Of a stretch of DNA of 64,000 nucleotides, positions 23,101-38,100 are shown piece after piece. This DNA comes from Marisa cornuarietis (Eukaryota; Mollusca; Gastropoda; Architaenioglossa; Ampullariidae), in NCBI GenBank assembly GCA_004794655.1, contig SMMW01000585.1, positions 4,351,501-4,415,500 of the forward strand, given 5' to 3'. Positions within the stretch are counted from its first letter, which is position 1. The number at the start of each line of letters is the position of its first letter. A program made the position numbers and the translations under genes. The notes beneath the pieces were generated by a model. That model was not told where the DNA came from. It ran no database searches and was given only the letters and a program-made list of their open reading frames with translations.

Positions 23101-26100
23101 ACACTAGACTTTTTCCCACGGCCACTTCAAGTCGGCTGGCCGCGCATCACTGGTCAAGATTTATGGCCACAAGCCTTGACCATCCTTTCAGGCGGTGGCG
23201 GTGGTAACTTGACCAGTGGACCGTTGGTGGTTCACACGCAAACTTACTGTGAAAAATACGTTTTCTACACTTTGTCAGTCTCTTATCGGGACGACAAAGA
23301 TGGTGATACGCATCCTGCCCCCAGTCGAAAATATAAAACGATAATACTGTATAATAAGCGGTTATAATACAGTAATTAAGCCGGAAAACATTGTCTATGA
23401 TTAACCTGCGCCTATTACGCCATTTTCCCTAACTCGAAAACTCCGTAAGTCGAATTTTTGTTCGGGTCCCTTTGAGTTCGACTTAGCGAGGTCCGACTGT
23501 ATAAAGAAGAGACTAAACCCGAACAGTAATGTTTCACTCGAAGGAAGACTTGCTCGTAGAAAACTAATTTTTTCTCCTTTTTCTTTTTTAGGTGGTAGGG
23601 GGGAAGGAGGAAGAAGCGAGAGTCGGTGGTGAGTGGAAGGTGTGTGAAAAGGGAAAGTAAGCCTGATTTTCGCCTAATCTGTTGGATCGTCTCCATCTTA
23701 TTTTCCGTCATACCACTGTTCTTCTGGGCTGGTATGGAAGACGAGTTCCTAATCCCTTCCTAAGCTAATCCGGAGAACGAGTCTGCTCTCGACACCGTCG
23801 TATGTACAAGTCCCACGGAGGACGCCAAGAGCAGCAATTCATTTTCTCGGCACCACAGAGCCTTTGTGGACGTGCATTACGCAATAGTCACGTGACAGAC
23901 AAACTGTCAAAAAGGATACGAGTCTCGCAGCCGCTCATTCTGGTCCATAACATTAGCTGCTGAAACAAAACGAAACGATTTAAAAAGTCATCTCACACAG
24001 AGAACTATATCTGTATGACTATGTATATAGCTCTTCAAGGTAAAAATAAGCATGCGAAAGTGCTTCCTCTTAATTAAAGTGCTCTGCAAACCCTTCCAAC
24101 ACCTGGAATTAAGGCCGAGATCAGCCTTTGGTCGCGCATGCTTGCTTTGATTGAAGACCGCACAGGGAGGATGCAAACAGACAGTGACTTAAATGGAAAA
24201 TGAGCGTGAAGTAAAATATCTGAAAAAAATCCATGACAAAAATGCGAGAAATAACAGTTAATTTCAAGAGAATTTCAATGCTCATAGCGACAGTAAATTA
24301 GCATATTCTCCTAAAAGAGAGCAATGACTAAACAGTTTTTTAATCGATTGAAACAAAGAAAACAAACTGTTTGTATTCAATCTTGCCGTTTCATTACATC
24401 CTGATACCCTACTGTTTCCTGTTTATCGATTCGCTGGGATCGTCCTCACCTCTCTCAAAACAAAAGACACAAACCATTTCGTCCGCTAACACACCGGCAA
24501 AAATATCAGATGCACAAGCAACGACAAGAGTGGAAAAACCAAGGACATTGCCCCGAAACACTTTTCGCAAAAAGACCGCATAGGTAAGCGATGAAGGTTC
24601 CCTTTACCGAAAAGTCTGCTGATCCCAGCTATAGCAGCACCCTCCAGCCTACTGTGCACTAAAATTAATTACTGCTCTCGCCAAGTGCTCCATCTTAGAG
24701 TTCTCAAAGGTGCCGGGCATAGACTAGGGCACGTGTGTATCTGCACCTAGTCCGCCACCCACTTACCGATACAGGTCTACAAGATTAAATTGTGTTTCAC
24801 ACATCACAGTCTTCCTGAGAGCCGTGATAATTAATGAAGGTTCCTCGCGAGGGCTGGAATTATTATGCAAAATACCAGGGCCTAAACCCATTACACAAAA
24901 CGCTTGGTCTAAGGTGGTCCGGCGCGGCGCCTGACAAAAAGTGGCGACATAGAGAGTTCAAAGAATCAGAATTTGGGAGAGGGGATGGAGGAGGGTCCTG
25001 GCGGCTGACGAGGCTTTTACTCTCGTTTAAAAAAACAACATGCGCAGACTCAGAAAAAAAAGAGTGTGTGTGCGTGTGTGTGTGTGTGTGTGTGCGCGCG
25101 CGCGCGCGCGCGAGTAAATAAACATGCTCACAAGGGTATACAGGAAGTGTGAGGGAAGGGAAAATCACAAACAAAAACTTAATGTTTTTGGTCTATGACA
25201 TCCAGTTTTTACTACTTTCCTTCCTCTTGCCCAGAGTCCCATTTTTTCCGAAGAGAACTCTTTGTGCTGCTACTAACGCCTGTCCATAGACATTTAGTAA
25301 ATAACTGCGTACTATTATCATAGTGTTTGCAGAAATCTAAGAAAGTAACGATGACATTGGCAAGCTTATTGCCGCAAAATATGAACACTAATAATACTTT
25401 CTTTCCTTTTGTTTCTAAAAAAAAAAGGAAGAAATAATCCTTTACAACTCATCACGTTGTCTAAAATATATAAATAGCATGTACATAATTTTTATTTTCA
25501 TTCGGTGTTTTGAGATTATGAAATTGGGACGACAGGTATGACTACAAGAGGAGCTGAATAGAGCCCATGATAAAACAGTCTACGGTGGGATTCTACCCAA
25601 GGCAGAGAGAGATGTGACGTTGCCAACAAGTACCTCATTCCAAAAAAATCTCTTTGAAAGTTTGGCCTGAAAATACGTATATAACGTAGTAAGCGAGAAG
25701 ACGACGACTACAGTGGGAAACTGAAAAAAGTACGTCAATGTGGAAAACCCGTTTTTTTATTTGTTATTTTCATTTTTATTTTTTGCAAGAAACACGGCAT
25801 GTTTCTAAAGTATTCTACACGCAAGAACGATGAAGATAGAAGAAGAGAAAAGAAAGGAAAGAAAAAAACCGTTTTATGGTGAAAACAATTATCACGGTCA
25901 AAAGTCTGTGCAACTCATGTAAGCTCATGTCGTCTGTCACGCAACAAAAATTAATCGAAGCAACAAATTTTTTTTATGCCAGAATGTGGGAGGTATAAAG
26001 TAAACAAACAGTCCTCAAAGTCCGAAACTACCCTCAAAGATGATGAAGTCCACGGCCAATTTTCAACAGCCCTCGGGTAATTCTTTGATGTGCAGGCTCA

Positions 26101-29100
26101 TCAAAGACTGTGCAGTCAAACTTGGCACTCCGCCATTAGATTTAGCACCACTCAGTTATTCCAAGCGTATCCAGGGGAGTTGGAAGAAAGGTTCACTGTC
26201 TACAAATACATACAAGGCTTCTACTGACAGAATGAACTCTGTAGAAAATGTAGGGCTAAAGGTTTCTGCCGAATGAAAGGAGTCTTCCTCTGTCTGCGCG
26301 TGCATATCTATATCCAAATACAGTGTGTGTGTGTGTGTGTGCGCGCGCGCGCGCGTGAAAGGAGGCGACGACAATACAAGGTTAGAAACATGGAAATAAT
26401 GGAGAAATATATGAAAGAACAGGTAAAGGCTTAAGAATAAAATGTTTTTGGGGAGCAGCACGTTCCACTGAAAACTGGAGGAAAGAAATTCATAAAAGTT
26501 TAGCAAGATGTACACATTAGCAGAATAAACACTTGGGTGAAAGTAGCTAGGTTTTGAGACCAACCTGACTTCGTGTTGGCATTGACAAGGCAAGTTAGCC
26601 CTGTGACCCAAATGTTGGCTTCGTCCGGGGTGTTGGCGATCACATCCAGGGTTTCAAAGTCGTCCCCGAAAATGATGGAAAAGGCGCATTCGTCTGGATA
26701 CATGCCCGCGATCTCCTTGTTCCGTAGAGCGTCGGTTGTTTTTCCCTGGCGAATCTCTTTGACGGACGACACCGCGACTGCAAAACAAGCCGATGGTCAT
26801 TAATATGCCCATAGTTACAAATCAGCATTACTGCTGGCATACACAATGAGCACCCATGCTGTCCATCTGTGTGTGTGTGTGTGTGACAGAGAGAGAGAGA
26901 GAGAGCGTGCGCTGTATTTCTATTAATTGCATAGGCCCTCCGCATAAAACTAATAAAACCACGGACCTTGATTTTCTAGCTGGGATATCAGGGTGTGGCA
27001 TCTGTCACAGGTCTGCCACTCATTTACTAGTCTGTTGGCCAGTTCAGACAGATGAAACAATAAATCTGTGATGAGAAGACTTATACATAGCAATGCGTGG
27101 CAGTACCGAGTGCTGCAAGCAATGTCAGCAGGAAAGGTCACCTGGGAAAGGGAAGGAGAAGAAAAAAACAAGAAAAGATCGGGATCGATGCCGAGGCGGG
27201 AAATCTGAGCATTTGCATACTTAAACGTTCAGCGACCAGAAATAATCTTCCCGTACTGATATCAACTACAATACATCCAGACACACTGCTGCAGCATAAC
27301 CACCGACTTGAGCGTCAGCTTAAAATGCTGCACAGATTACTAAAGTCTGCATGATTCTACCACAAGTCACAGCTAGGCCATGGATGCTAGCGGAATCAAC
27401 GACCTGTGACAACAGTGCCATCATTAAAAAGCACCTACTGCAACCCCCTCCTCTTCTCTCCCAGCTTCCGTCTATCCCGTTCCCCTCACCTAACGACAAC
27501 GCCCGCAAGAGGGAAGGCCAGAAAGACAACAAGCAAACAATGCAATAAACGAAGCTCCAGTAGAGACTGACTGGGGTAGGGGGAGGGGGAAAGAAGACGA
27601 GAGACCAGATATATGCCAGAGTGTCCGCCAAGCTTGCCTCGAGTCAACAACGTTTGATCCGCTGAAGCACGAATTTCCGCTCAGTCTCCACGGCCAACAC
27701 TTCAGGCTTGTTTGGCGTCTGATGACCTTTCCATTATTTCGTTCAGGCCGGACCGTCGTACGACCGATGGACTAAATGACACGCCAGCGGCCAGCTTGCC
27801 CTTTTCTGGCAAACTTCAACAAAAGGACTTGCCCTCCTTTGCGCTGCCATACATGTTCTGACTCCGGGGTTGAAAGTAGACAGGTGCCGGAAACGCGATC
27901 CAATGCGAAAATATCTTTTTATTTAACTTCCATATGTACATCGAATGTGACACTGTTGGTGTTTTGCTGCCGTTGTTGGTGTCGGTGATATTGTGTTAAC
28001 AGGCCTGCTTCATTAGCTATAAAATAATATTAAATCAAAAATGCACCACTGAATTTTGTCTATACCATTATTCATATTCACGCGTGTAAGATTACAAAAA
28101 CGCGAGCAATTGCTTTAGTCCCTGTTCAGAAAATCTGGGAGGTAGGTAAATGGTTTTATTTTTGCATCCTGTTTCAGCTGCTTACGGTTCCTTCACAATA
28201 CTCTAGTAGGAACGATGCGGTTTCAAGCATGCACAGCACTCACGAGAAAGTCCTGGGCACGGAAGACGGGCAAGTCTGTGAATGCCACAAGAACGGTAAA
28301 CAATTCTGTAGTATGCAGTAATTGGAAACCTGTCGAGGCTTTCGGCATCTAATAATTTCTGTTCTTAGAAAATTCTACTCAGTGGTAAGACAAAATATAC
28401 ACCTTGACATAAACATCTTCATTACTCTCTTATTCACAGTGTTACAGCTTCAACAGCGAGTTTCCAAAGCGTACAAAATGTAGTACCTGCCAACAAACAA
28501 AGACCCACGCATACACATAAACACACCCAATACACTCATTAGCAGCATATAACTATTTGTGGGTGCATCAGAAACATCTCAGCCAGCTTAAAATAACGTT
28601 CCAGCAGACAACAACAAAGCTGCCAGAAGCATCTTTAATAACGACGGGAAACTTGCTGCAAATCAGTCCCAAGTACTCAACAAAAACACACTGAATGTAT
28701 TGTCTCTCCAAAAACTTGCTGCCTCGGAGAACTGTGAAAACCCAGAGGAAATGTCTCGTAAAATAAGAAAAAAGATTATGGAGAAAATTTCTGAGTAGAA
28801 AACGGTGATGGATGTTGTCGCTAAACTGTCTCAACTTGAACAAGCTCTCATCTTTTCCTCTCACTTTCTTTCTTCCCCTCCCTTTACTCATCTAACTTTC
28901 CTTCCTTCTCGACTTGCAAAGAAGAAGTTAAAAGAAAAGCCAAAATTACAGCAATAGCTTTGACATCAAACACTTTTCAAGCTGTGTAGATAGGCTGATT
29001 TCGTGTAGCACTAACACTAGTAAAAGGTTACTAAAGAACTGTGTGCCAGCGTGAGTTCGAAAGGATAAAGTTACAGTTAGAATTACTTTGTTTACTTCAA

Positions 29101-32100
29101 GCGACCTATCCATCGAAATAAATGCACAACGTACGGCTTAACGGCGTTACTCTTTTTCTTTAACCGCGTACGCTTAGGGGCTGTATTTACAACTTCAGCT
29201 GTACCATGACAAACAAAGATGCAGAAATACTGCAAAAAAGCAAAAATATAAATCTCTCTCTATGACATGAAGCCTTCCCAGAAGACCACGGATGAGCAGG
29301 GACGCTTAATCGGAGTTCCAAGACACATACGGGCTACACTGACGTTACTACCGCTCTACGAACCAATCTTACTGAAGGCCCTTAATCATCTCTTTTGCGA
29401 CAGGTTTTTGGTGACAATCGCCGAGAGGTGCTGGCGGCCGTGCAAAACCGAGGACGGGGAGCCCCCCACGAGCATGCCTCAAGATACGTAATGATCTAAA
29501 TAAATTATGTGCACGTTAGGAAACACACGCGACGCAGATCAATGTTTTCTCTCACCCTCCCTTCATCTCTCTCCCCCTTTACCACCGCCAATCGATCGGC
29601 CGCCTGACCCATCCTCCCCCACCAAACTCGCCATCACAGTTATTACACATTCTTTTCTCAGATTCACAGATGCAAGCTGACGCACGCAGGCACACGCCAA
29701 CAGACATTTGTCCGTGGTAGCGACAATTAACTACCTCTGTTTGGTGTCAACTGTGATGTTTGTCAGTCGTGACAACCCACAAATCCCAACAGCTTCGGAA
29801 GCTCTTCTTAGTAGCTAAAATTAAGACACGCTTCCTGTTTTTTTTTCTCTTAAACGATTCCGCCATCATTCAACAACCACACTGCAAAGGACAGGATGTA
29901 GAACGTCGACAAGCAAGTGAACGCTTGTGTTGAACATCCACATGCTCTCGCATTGATCAGATGAACATGCCAGATGGCTGGCGTCACTCCAGTGAAATCC
30001 GTCCCACCCAGCCAGCCTTGCAAGCTCCAGCGATATATGCCGAGAACCCGCTTCTCAAGCAAAAAAATGTTTTCGTTCACAGCTCTGTTTCCCTTGCCTG
30101 CTGACCATGGTAGCGTCTCTGACAAAAGCCTCCCGGCATGGAACAAGTTTTCGCCAGCAATGTTACTTGCTTTGGAACTGGGATCCTCGGAAGTCGAGTT
30201 TACGAAAAAGACAGTCGGCAGCTTCACGTCCGTCTACAACTAGACCACGGGCTTGTGAAACATGAGACTGGACACAACATTTCGTCGCTATTGAAGATTA
30301 GAGAAAAAGCTGGCACAAACATGCTTAGCCTCGATGTCAGCGGTTAGCAGGACGTTATGCTACCAAATTATTTCCATTTTTTTACCAGGATTTTATTATA
30401 TTTTATAATATATTTATTAGATACAGCACGCGACAATCCGCATTACAGAACTACCGTAAAGTGATAAATATCACTATCATCCATCTGGCTTGTGATCGCT
30501 TTCTGTGAGATCAGGGGCCAGTTGCACAACACATTTCTAATTTTAAACACTTTTAGGCATTAAATCTTTTTAGATAATAAGTTTAAAATGCACAGCACAA
30601 GTTTAGAGTTTTTAAAAATAAAACTGCTTTAAGTAAGATAAAGTTGTTTAAGTCTGATTTTCCGTCCTGTCAGTACAATTTTTTGTATGTTCTTGTGCAA
30701 TGCATCTAAATGGCAGAGAAGAGATTTTGCTTCTTTAGAACAGTTTTAAGGTTTAGAAACATGTTGTGCAACTGGCCCCTGGCCTCCTATCAGTCAGTAA
30801 AATTAAATTACCTCGCGATCAAGGATCTTGCTAAAGGTACATCTCCGTGTACATTTAACCAGACTCAGACAAAACCAGCATCAAACAAAAACTAGCGGTA
30901 GTTCAAAGAAATAAAGATTAGAACGTTCCTCTATTCCATGACACGCCATTTTGATGGCTATTCTGTTCCGCAGTCGCCTAATCCTTTAAGGGAAAAGAAA
31001 TCTTGCTTCGGAGCAAATATGCTACGTATTGTCGGAGCAGAGAATCTAGGAAGTATCGAAAGGTTGAAAAGGAAAGAGTTGGGGGGGGGGGTGAGTTAAA
31101 AAGGGCGAGAAAGAGTGAGAGGAGGGGACGACTTTGCAGAGACATTGACAACGAGAAAATGTTAGAAAAAGGACAAACGATTTTCCCTTCATCCACAGAA
31201 GGATTAAAAAAATAAGCATAATTCAAGCGAAAAAGATGAGTAGGGGACATCAATAAAAGTGTTATTTTGATACTTCAGCAATGCAAATGACGAAGCTGGT
31301 GATCGGATGACATCAGATGGCACACTACTGACAGAATTCGAAGTGTGGAAAGGAGAAAGGTAATCCACTCCTTATACTGAAATCAGTCGCTACGACCCAC
31401 TGTGCGCAAATGAACCTATGTAAGAAACAGAGTTCGTGGTATTGATCTCTCTCTCTCTCACACACACACACACAGCTTGCGTCTTTTCACACCATTTTCG
31501 TCTGGAAATGACATTGCTGTTCAAGCACAAAGGACTCAAACTGCTGAAGGTAAACTTTGCCGTGTATTCGCGCGAACATGACAAAAGTGGGACCATGTGT
31601 CGCGCCTCATTTGATTCTGTAAAAACCTTTTCAACTGTCTGGGCCACATAAATGTCATTCAGTTAGCCGTCCGTGGTCCCTGTTAGTCTGGTACTCATGT
31701 ACTGTCTCATCAAGCACCGATTGAATTTCACTGTGGGCTATTGGAGGGTACAAACACAAATGGAGCACTTGGCGTACATGATGTAGCTTCAGAATTATTG
31801 AGTAGCACAATCAACGATGTGCCCTGCTCCCGGTTCTTCCACAAATATTACAAAAACTCTTTTTCATGTTCCTGGCTTAGTTGTCAAATAAGCAAGCCTC
31901 TAGGAACTACAGGACTGTCTTGTGCACCTGAGAGATTATGATCATAGATTTTGTTCAGTCATTACCAGCAACGCAGATAGTAGCGTAATATTTCAACCCT
32001 CTACTGTTCTTGTCTGCCATAGACCCTGGATCGGTACCATGAAGAATAAATGAATTCCATTAGAATACGTACTCATGAGCATTTAAACCTGAAGCCATCT

Positions 32101-35100
32101 CTCTCTCCTGCATGCACACACTCACGCCCTCCGGGACAGAAAGGTGAGACAGCGTGAGGCAAAGTGACAGTCGACAACACACCAAGGAACAAATATATAT
32201 TGTCGCTTGGTAAACGAAAAATGTAACAGTTTACCTGCATGTGTGCAACCTAGCACATGTGACTATAAATAGTCAATCATCTTTACGGCAAAAAAAAAAA
32301 AAAAAAAAAGAAACAGGACAATCAATATCTCGTCGTTTGTATGCTTTTCGTAATTAAGCTTTCTATTCTCCCAACCCCGTCCCCCTACCCACCGCCACCA
32401 ATCTTTCTCATCAGCGTGCTGCAGATATGGCAAATGTCCTTCCATCAGACTGTGGGTATGCGCATGCATATATGGCTTTTACGAGCAAAGTGCCTTTTTC
32501 GCTGACTTTTTCGTCGAGCGACCAACTCACGACATACTTGGTCAGGAATTTTGGATTCTTTTCTTACATAACGGCGACAGTTGCTAAACGTTTACCAATA
32601 ATCACACGCTATAAGTAGATCGCGCAAGCCATCTTGGGGTCGATTTCTACTTCGACTTGATGTCTCGCTTTCTGTCATCTCGCGGTCTTCGAAGGGGAGG
32701 GGGTTTGTGTGTGTGTTGCCAGAGACGTTGGTCACGTCCTCCCCTAGTTCCATTAGGTCATCCATACCTCAACGTCCTGGCGGATGAGACTACAACTGAC
32801 TGCACATAGTCATGGCGTGCTCTGGCACGTGAAACACGAGGGCGCGGGGTCCTGACGGGGACGTGTGGGTAAATGTCATGTGGTTATCTGCGTGTGGCTG
32901 TGGCTTCGACGCAGACCTTGTTCTGGCCGGTCACTGCTCTTCTTAAGCACGTATGCATATTAATCTACTTGGGAATCTCCTCGTTATCCTCTTAGATTCC
33001 AAATGGTTGTTATCGACAAGAGAATTGAGCTCCCGCCAGCGTAATGTGCAGATGCACGCAATTCATAGCTTTGGCGGTTTTATAATGGCCAGGTCACACG
33101 CTTTTTGAGTCTCGCAACCTACAACAAACTGTGTGCCTCATCCACAATCCTTCTTCGTGACTGTTGTTTCTCTTTGAAAGAACTGCTCCTCTTCCATGAA
33201 GAGTATATCTTTAAAAGAAAAAAAAGTCAAGAAGGATTGCGGATTGACGAGTTTCTCTGTCCGTGAAGGCTGTGGCACGAACTAAGACAAGGACAGGTAA
33301 TCAATGATACTGGACCTTCCGCAATTAGAACTGCTTCTTTCTTTCGTTGGATCTATACTGTTCCTGAGTTTATAGCGCTAGACTGACAACGAACTAGTCT
33401 GAAAAAGTCTCAACTGCGCGAAATGCACAACTTCAACTTAAAATATACCAAACCGCCTGGCTAAGACAAAAGCGCCATTTCGCAAAGTCTTGGCACCTGC
33501 GGGCGGGCAGCAGTGGGCGCGTGCAACGAACCGTTTGGGACCATAGGGAGGAGCTCAGTGCCCTGCAGGCTGTCACGAAATAATAACTACATCATTCTAC
33601 ATCTACTTCTCTTTCGATCGATGATCTCTTGGTGCCTATTCATGGCTGCGTCTATTGACTACTTCTGCTTCATGAATCTTTTACAGCCGCGCCCGAGCAT
33701 ACCGTAACAAAGTTAAAAAATGGACGGCACACTGTCAAGTACGTGTTATGTCAAGTTCTTTTATGGCGTCCAATGACCACATACAGTAGTGCCGATCCTA
33801 AACATGTAAATAGCTTAACTTTGACCGGTTGCACTGAAGATGTAGTACAGCGATAAGACAATGGAGATGAGTGATAAGTAGTGTACTTACTTTTGGGGTG
33901 TTAGTTCCAAAGATATAGTTTTATTTGTTTTAGCTTGTTAGCGCGAGCAATATTTATTGTAAGTGCATGTAAGCGTTAGGCTTGGGTTATGTTTACGTTT
34001 AGGGCACAATGATTCGAAAAGAAACGGAGGGGAAATCAAGTTTTCTTTCACCGCGGAAGTAGTGGAAGGCTGATCGAACCATACGATAACATCGTCAAAG
34101 AGCTCGACATAAAAGCGCGATGGTGTGCTACCAGCCGTATATATTATTGCCTTTTATTTTGTTTTTGTAAATTAGGTTTGCTTTTAGCACAATAGAAGGA
34201 AGAAAGAAAAATTCAGCGGGGGAGGGAGGAAAGAAGATCTGTAGAGATGTTGAAAATCCCCTTTACAGTCAGTTTCAACAAACATGTCTTGACTATAATT
34301 ACATTAGGATACTGGGACATCAAAGTCTGTTATTTTTGCATCAGCAATATTTTTATCTAGAACAAAACAATGGCTAACACTCGAACGCAAGAAAGCTCGA
34401 GACCTCCGGGCTACAAATTAGATGGCATTTACAAATGAGCAAAATATAAATCAAGAGCGTGCAGTTACAAATTCTCAACGCAGCACATTGCTGTCGCATT
34501 AAATTCAGGGATTTTGTAGTTTTTTTCTGTTTGTTCTGCTTTCAGTCGTTTTTTTTATTATCTTTCATCCTTCGTAATTTCCCCATCGTTTTCTTGCATA
34601 AGGCTGGACATTGCCACTTACATCGATTAATTTCTAGCTAAACTAAGACGCACCGACGCATTGCAGTATGATTAAGCATGTTCACGGAAAGATGTAGAAG
34701 CAGACGAACATACAGCTCTAAAAGACGAATAAAGAGACGGCAGGGGAATCTGAATCATTGTGACAGAACTATTTTCCATCGTTCCTTTGCTTCATCTAGC
34801 AACAGCAAAGTTTTTTTTACTGTTGATAAGTCATTTGTAAAATGCAGGAATATCTATAAGGTTCTCGCCTGCAAATTGTTAACAAGACCAATAAATTCGT
34901 TAAGTAGATTTGACAACATTAGTTGACAACAATCAAGCAATTTGACGTCGGTTACATTCGCCAGTAACGTTTAAATCGTTCACACAGAAAAATCGCCTCG
35001 TTCTGATAAATTACTAGGGGGTGGGAGGAGTGGACGAAACTGGTGCATGTTTCGCTAGCAGACGAGAGAAACTGTCAGTGTGGGTCACTCTTAGCGCTAA

Positions 35101-38100
35101 TTCTTATAATTTCTTCATGGCATTGCCGTTACGGATTTCGGGCCTGTCAGACAAGCCTATACTCTTCGTGTCTTCCCGCACCTGCCGATCGAAGTGGAGT
35201 TAACACGGTACTGGCTTTATGAAAAACGACAGCTCACAGCAATGACTGAGCATAAACCGAAAATAAGGCAAAGCCCTAAGCAGTCTTCTCTAACAGCTCG
35301 AGTAGTCTAGTCGTCGCTAGCTACAGGCATTTAGAATATCCAGCAAACAGCAACAAGAATGCGATCGGAACAACACAGCAATGTCTATGTAAAAGAGAAA
35401 GTAAGAAGAAGTACCAGCACTTTTACTGAATAGGACTGTGCCGCTTTTAAAGAGAAACCCCAATTTGTAAAGACAGCAGCTTAATCACAAATAATCAGAA
35501 CATCCTAATTATGACAGTGCTTAATTATACATGTATTCCAAAACTGGTTTTAACATACTCTTCAATGCTGGGGGACAAAAGTGAATAGTAGCTGTAGCTG
35601 GGGTCTAAAAAAGCAGTTTCCTCGGACCCTTTTTTTCTTATGGACAGCACAGCACAAAATGGATTCATTCTCGGCAATTTCTTAATCAAGTTCCCAGATG
35701 CATTGTTTCTCTATCTATAAACCCAAAGTGGACAGGCAGATATGAAACACCAATATCAACATTTCACCACTATAAATTTCAAATGGCCATCTCTATATTT
35801 AACCAAAATCTCTCTCTCTCTCACTCACACACACACGCACACAAAGGATCTCGGAGGCAGTACTCACTTCGGGCTTTGTGTGGTTTCTTGGAAGTCGGTT
35901 GCCAGCGGATTTCGGAAACATCGCTACTGAGGGAAAAGAAGCGGTGATACTGGCGGCTGTTGGATCGCACCTTGACAAGTTCGCTCCCATTCTGCATGTA
36001 AGCCAAACAGTCTTGCGCTGTAAGCATACAATCATTGGCATGTGATTTTTTTTACCTTTTCTTTCTTCTGACATTTTTCAACGAATGACTAAGGCATCAA
36101 GTAACAGTTATATCAACGACAGCATCTCAGTCTATCGCTGAGTTTTTAAAAGCACGTGCGAGGGTGCGCCTCCCAACAGATACAGTGTCATGAAAAATGT
36201 AAAGTAGTCGATAATCAACAAAACGTCTATTTCGTCGCTCTCCTCCACTCTGTTCAATCGAAGTGTTAAAAGATATTTGTTAGGATACAACCAGTCACTA
36301 CCAACCGCTTAAAAATGTAGGCACACACACACACACACACACATCAGTCTTTAAATAACTCTCAAAATCGCTATTCGAAAGGTTGGAAAGGGTGACTTGT
36401 TTGTATGCAAACGAGCTCTCTTCATGCCTTTTAAAGGATGAACTGACACAGATTTAATAAATTTAGCCTACCTACATTTAAAGCTAACTTGTAAAAAGTT
36501 TTGTAACAAAAGTTTAAATAAAGTCACACATACAAATACTTTTTACGAGAGGATGCGTTTGATTCTCATAATTAAAAAAACCCAAATGTTTTCTCGCCGT
36601 TGCCAGAAACGCATTTCTGCCCGAACTCATGAGAAACAAACTTAGGAACTTAAAAAATTAAATCATCTGGCCGAGTGGCTTCTCACGTAACTCATTATTA
36701 CAGGACAATATTTCACGTCAAGCTCAGTCTAAGATCAGAGAGAAACAGAGCAGAATGGGATGATCTCCCCTCTGAACAATCCCTGAGGACAAAGCTGAAG
36801 GTTTGAGCGACTAGACTGTCTCTGTTGAGAAATATAAACAAAACAAGCAGAGTGAATGTGCACGAGCTTTCGTGTGGGGAGAATAACGTCAAAGCTTGGA
36901 CTGTCTTCAGACAATGTTTGCTGCTGGTCAATAGAGCGTCCAGATGCCATTCCAAGAAGGGAGGAACAGCGACGGTTAAGAGAAATGAAGTCAGGGTGAC
37001 AAACTAGAGGTCCCAACATTCCACATACGTCCATGAACCCGTCCCCCAACATTTACTGTCTTTTCACAGCCAGACGCATCTATCTGCCTGTCTGTCTGTC
37101 AGTCTATTTGCATTAGATTTATCTATGTGAGAAGAAATGGGGACAGGAGAAAGAAGGGAGATGATGGGATGAGAAAATGAATTACATTTTTAAAGCTAGA
37201 AACAAACCACCTTATCGATTTAATTCAATAGCACTACCGTTTTAATTCACGTTTGTGCTGTTCTAAAATACTGGCATTTCTAACCCAACAAAGGGGTTGA
37301 CGCAGACAAAGGTATTAACGTATCAAAATACGTTTCAGACCACCGGGAACGTGTTGCTTTTCTTTAATAATACGACTCAGTCTTCAATAAATATACAACA
37401 TAAAATATTTAGCCAAAAGAATTTTCTTCTTGGATTTCTATCGATTCACCTGACCTTGTTTGCGTGCTTACCAGGTTGTGGCGACTCTCTCTCTCAGTAT
37501 GGAATGCTGTTTTTCTTATACGTTTTGTGCGTTCTCTCCTATGCGATTCTAAACGCACGCGTTCTCTTACATATACGTAAAATGAGTACATCGTGACACT
37601 AATACAAATAATATATACTTTTCCCACCACTATTCTGGTTGAAATGAGTCCTTTGGAACAATCTTCTGTAAATGATTAAACGACAAAAAGTGCAATTTAT
37701 TTACGCTCGAAGCTTCTTTGGAGGAAGGGTGTGGAAAAACCCAGCTTTTTCGATCTTCAAGCGTCGAAAATATACTTTAAAAACCTTTAACCAGAAAAAA
37801 CATTTCCCTCTCCCACAGCTCTTCCTCCTTGTGGCCGCGTGTTGACCATTGACACTGGGCTGTGAAATGGCCTCGATCGATAGGCGACTTTGATAGCTGA
37901 GTTCCCGGTCTAGCGAAGCCTGCAGTCAAAACGACAAGAAACTTCGGGGACTTGCTCCAACTGTGCGTCATAGGTCCCCAAATCACAGCGTCTGGTGACC
38001 TCTTGCACTCGTAGACCGCCATTTAGTGGGAAAAGCAAGAGACAGTAAATGGTCATTTGCATCAACTTGTGGCTAATGTGGCTTTGAGAATATGCAGAGT

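Larger units (their letters stand above)
26778..35867. other. PLCL intron 2 (9.1 kb)
   Basis: No gene recognised. It is CpG-rich and contains a 268-bp MITE (30513-30780), CT/CA tracts (31447-31474) and a 20-base A run near 32290. The longest ORFs have no recognisable domain. Confidence 0.5.

Noticed and set aside
26156..26611. 151-codon minus-strand ORF
   Set aside because: Includes the GT/GC microsatellite and lies in the intron next to exon 3; repetitive Ala-Arg and His-Thr translation.
28568..28891. 107-codon minus-strand ORF with an ATG in PLCL intron 2
   Set aside because: No recognisable domain, no splice or conservation support; length within the chance range for this sequence.
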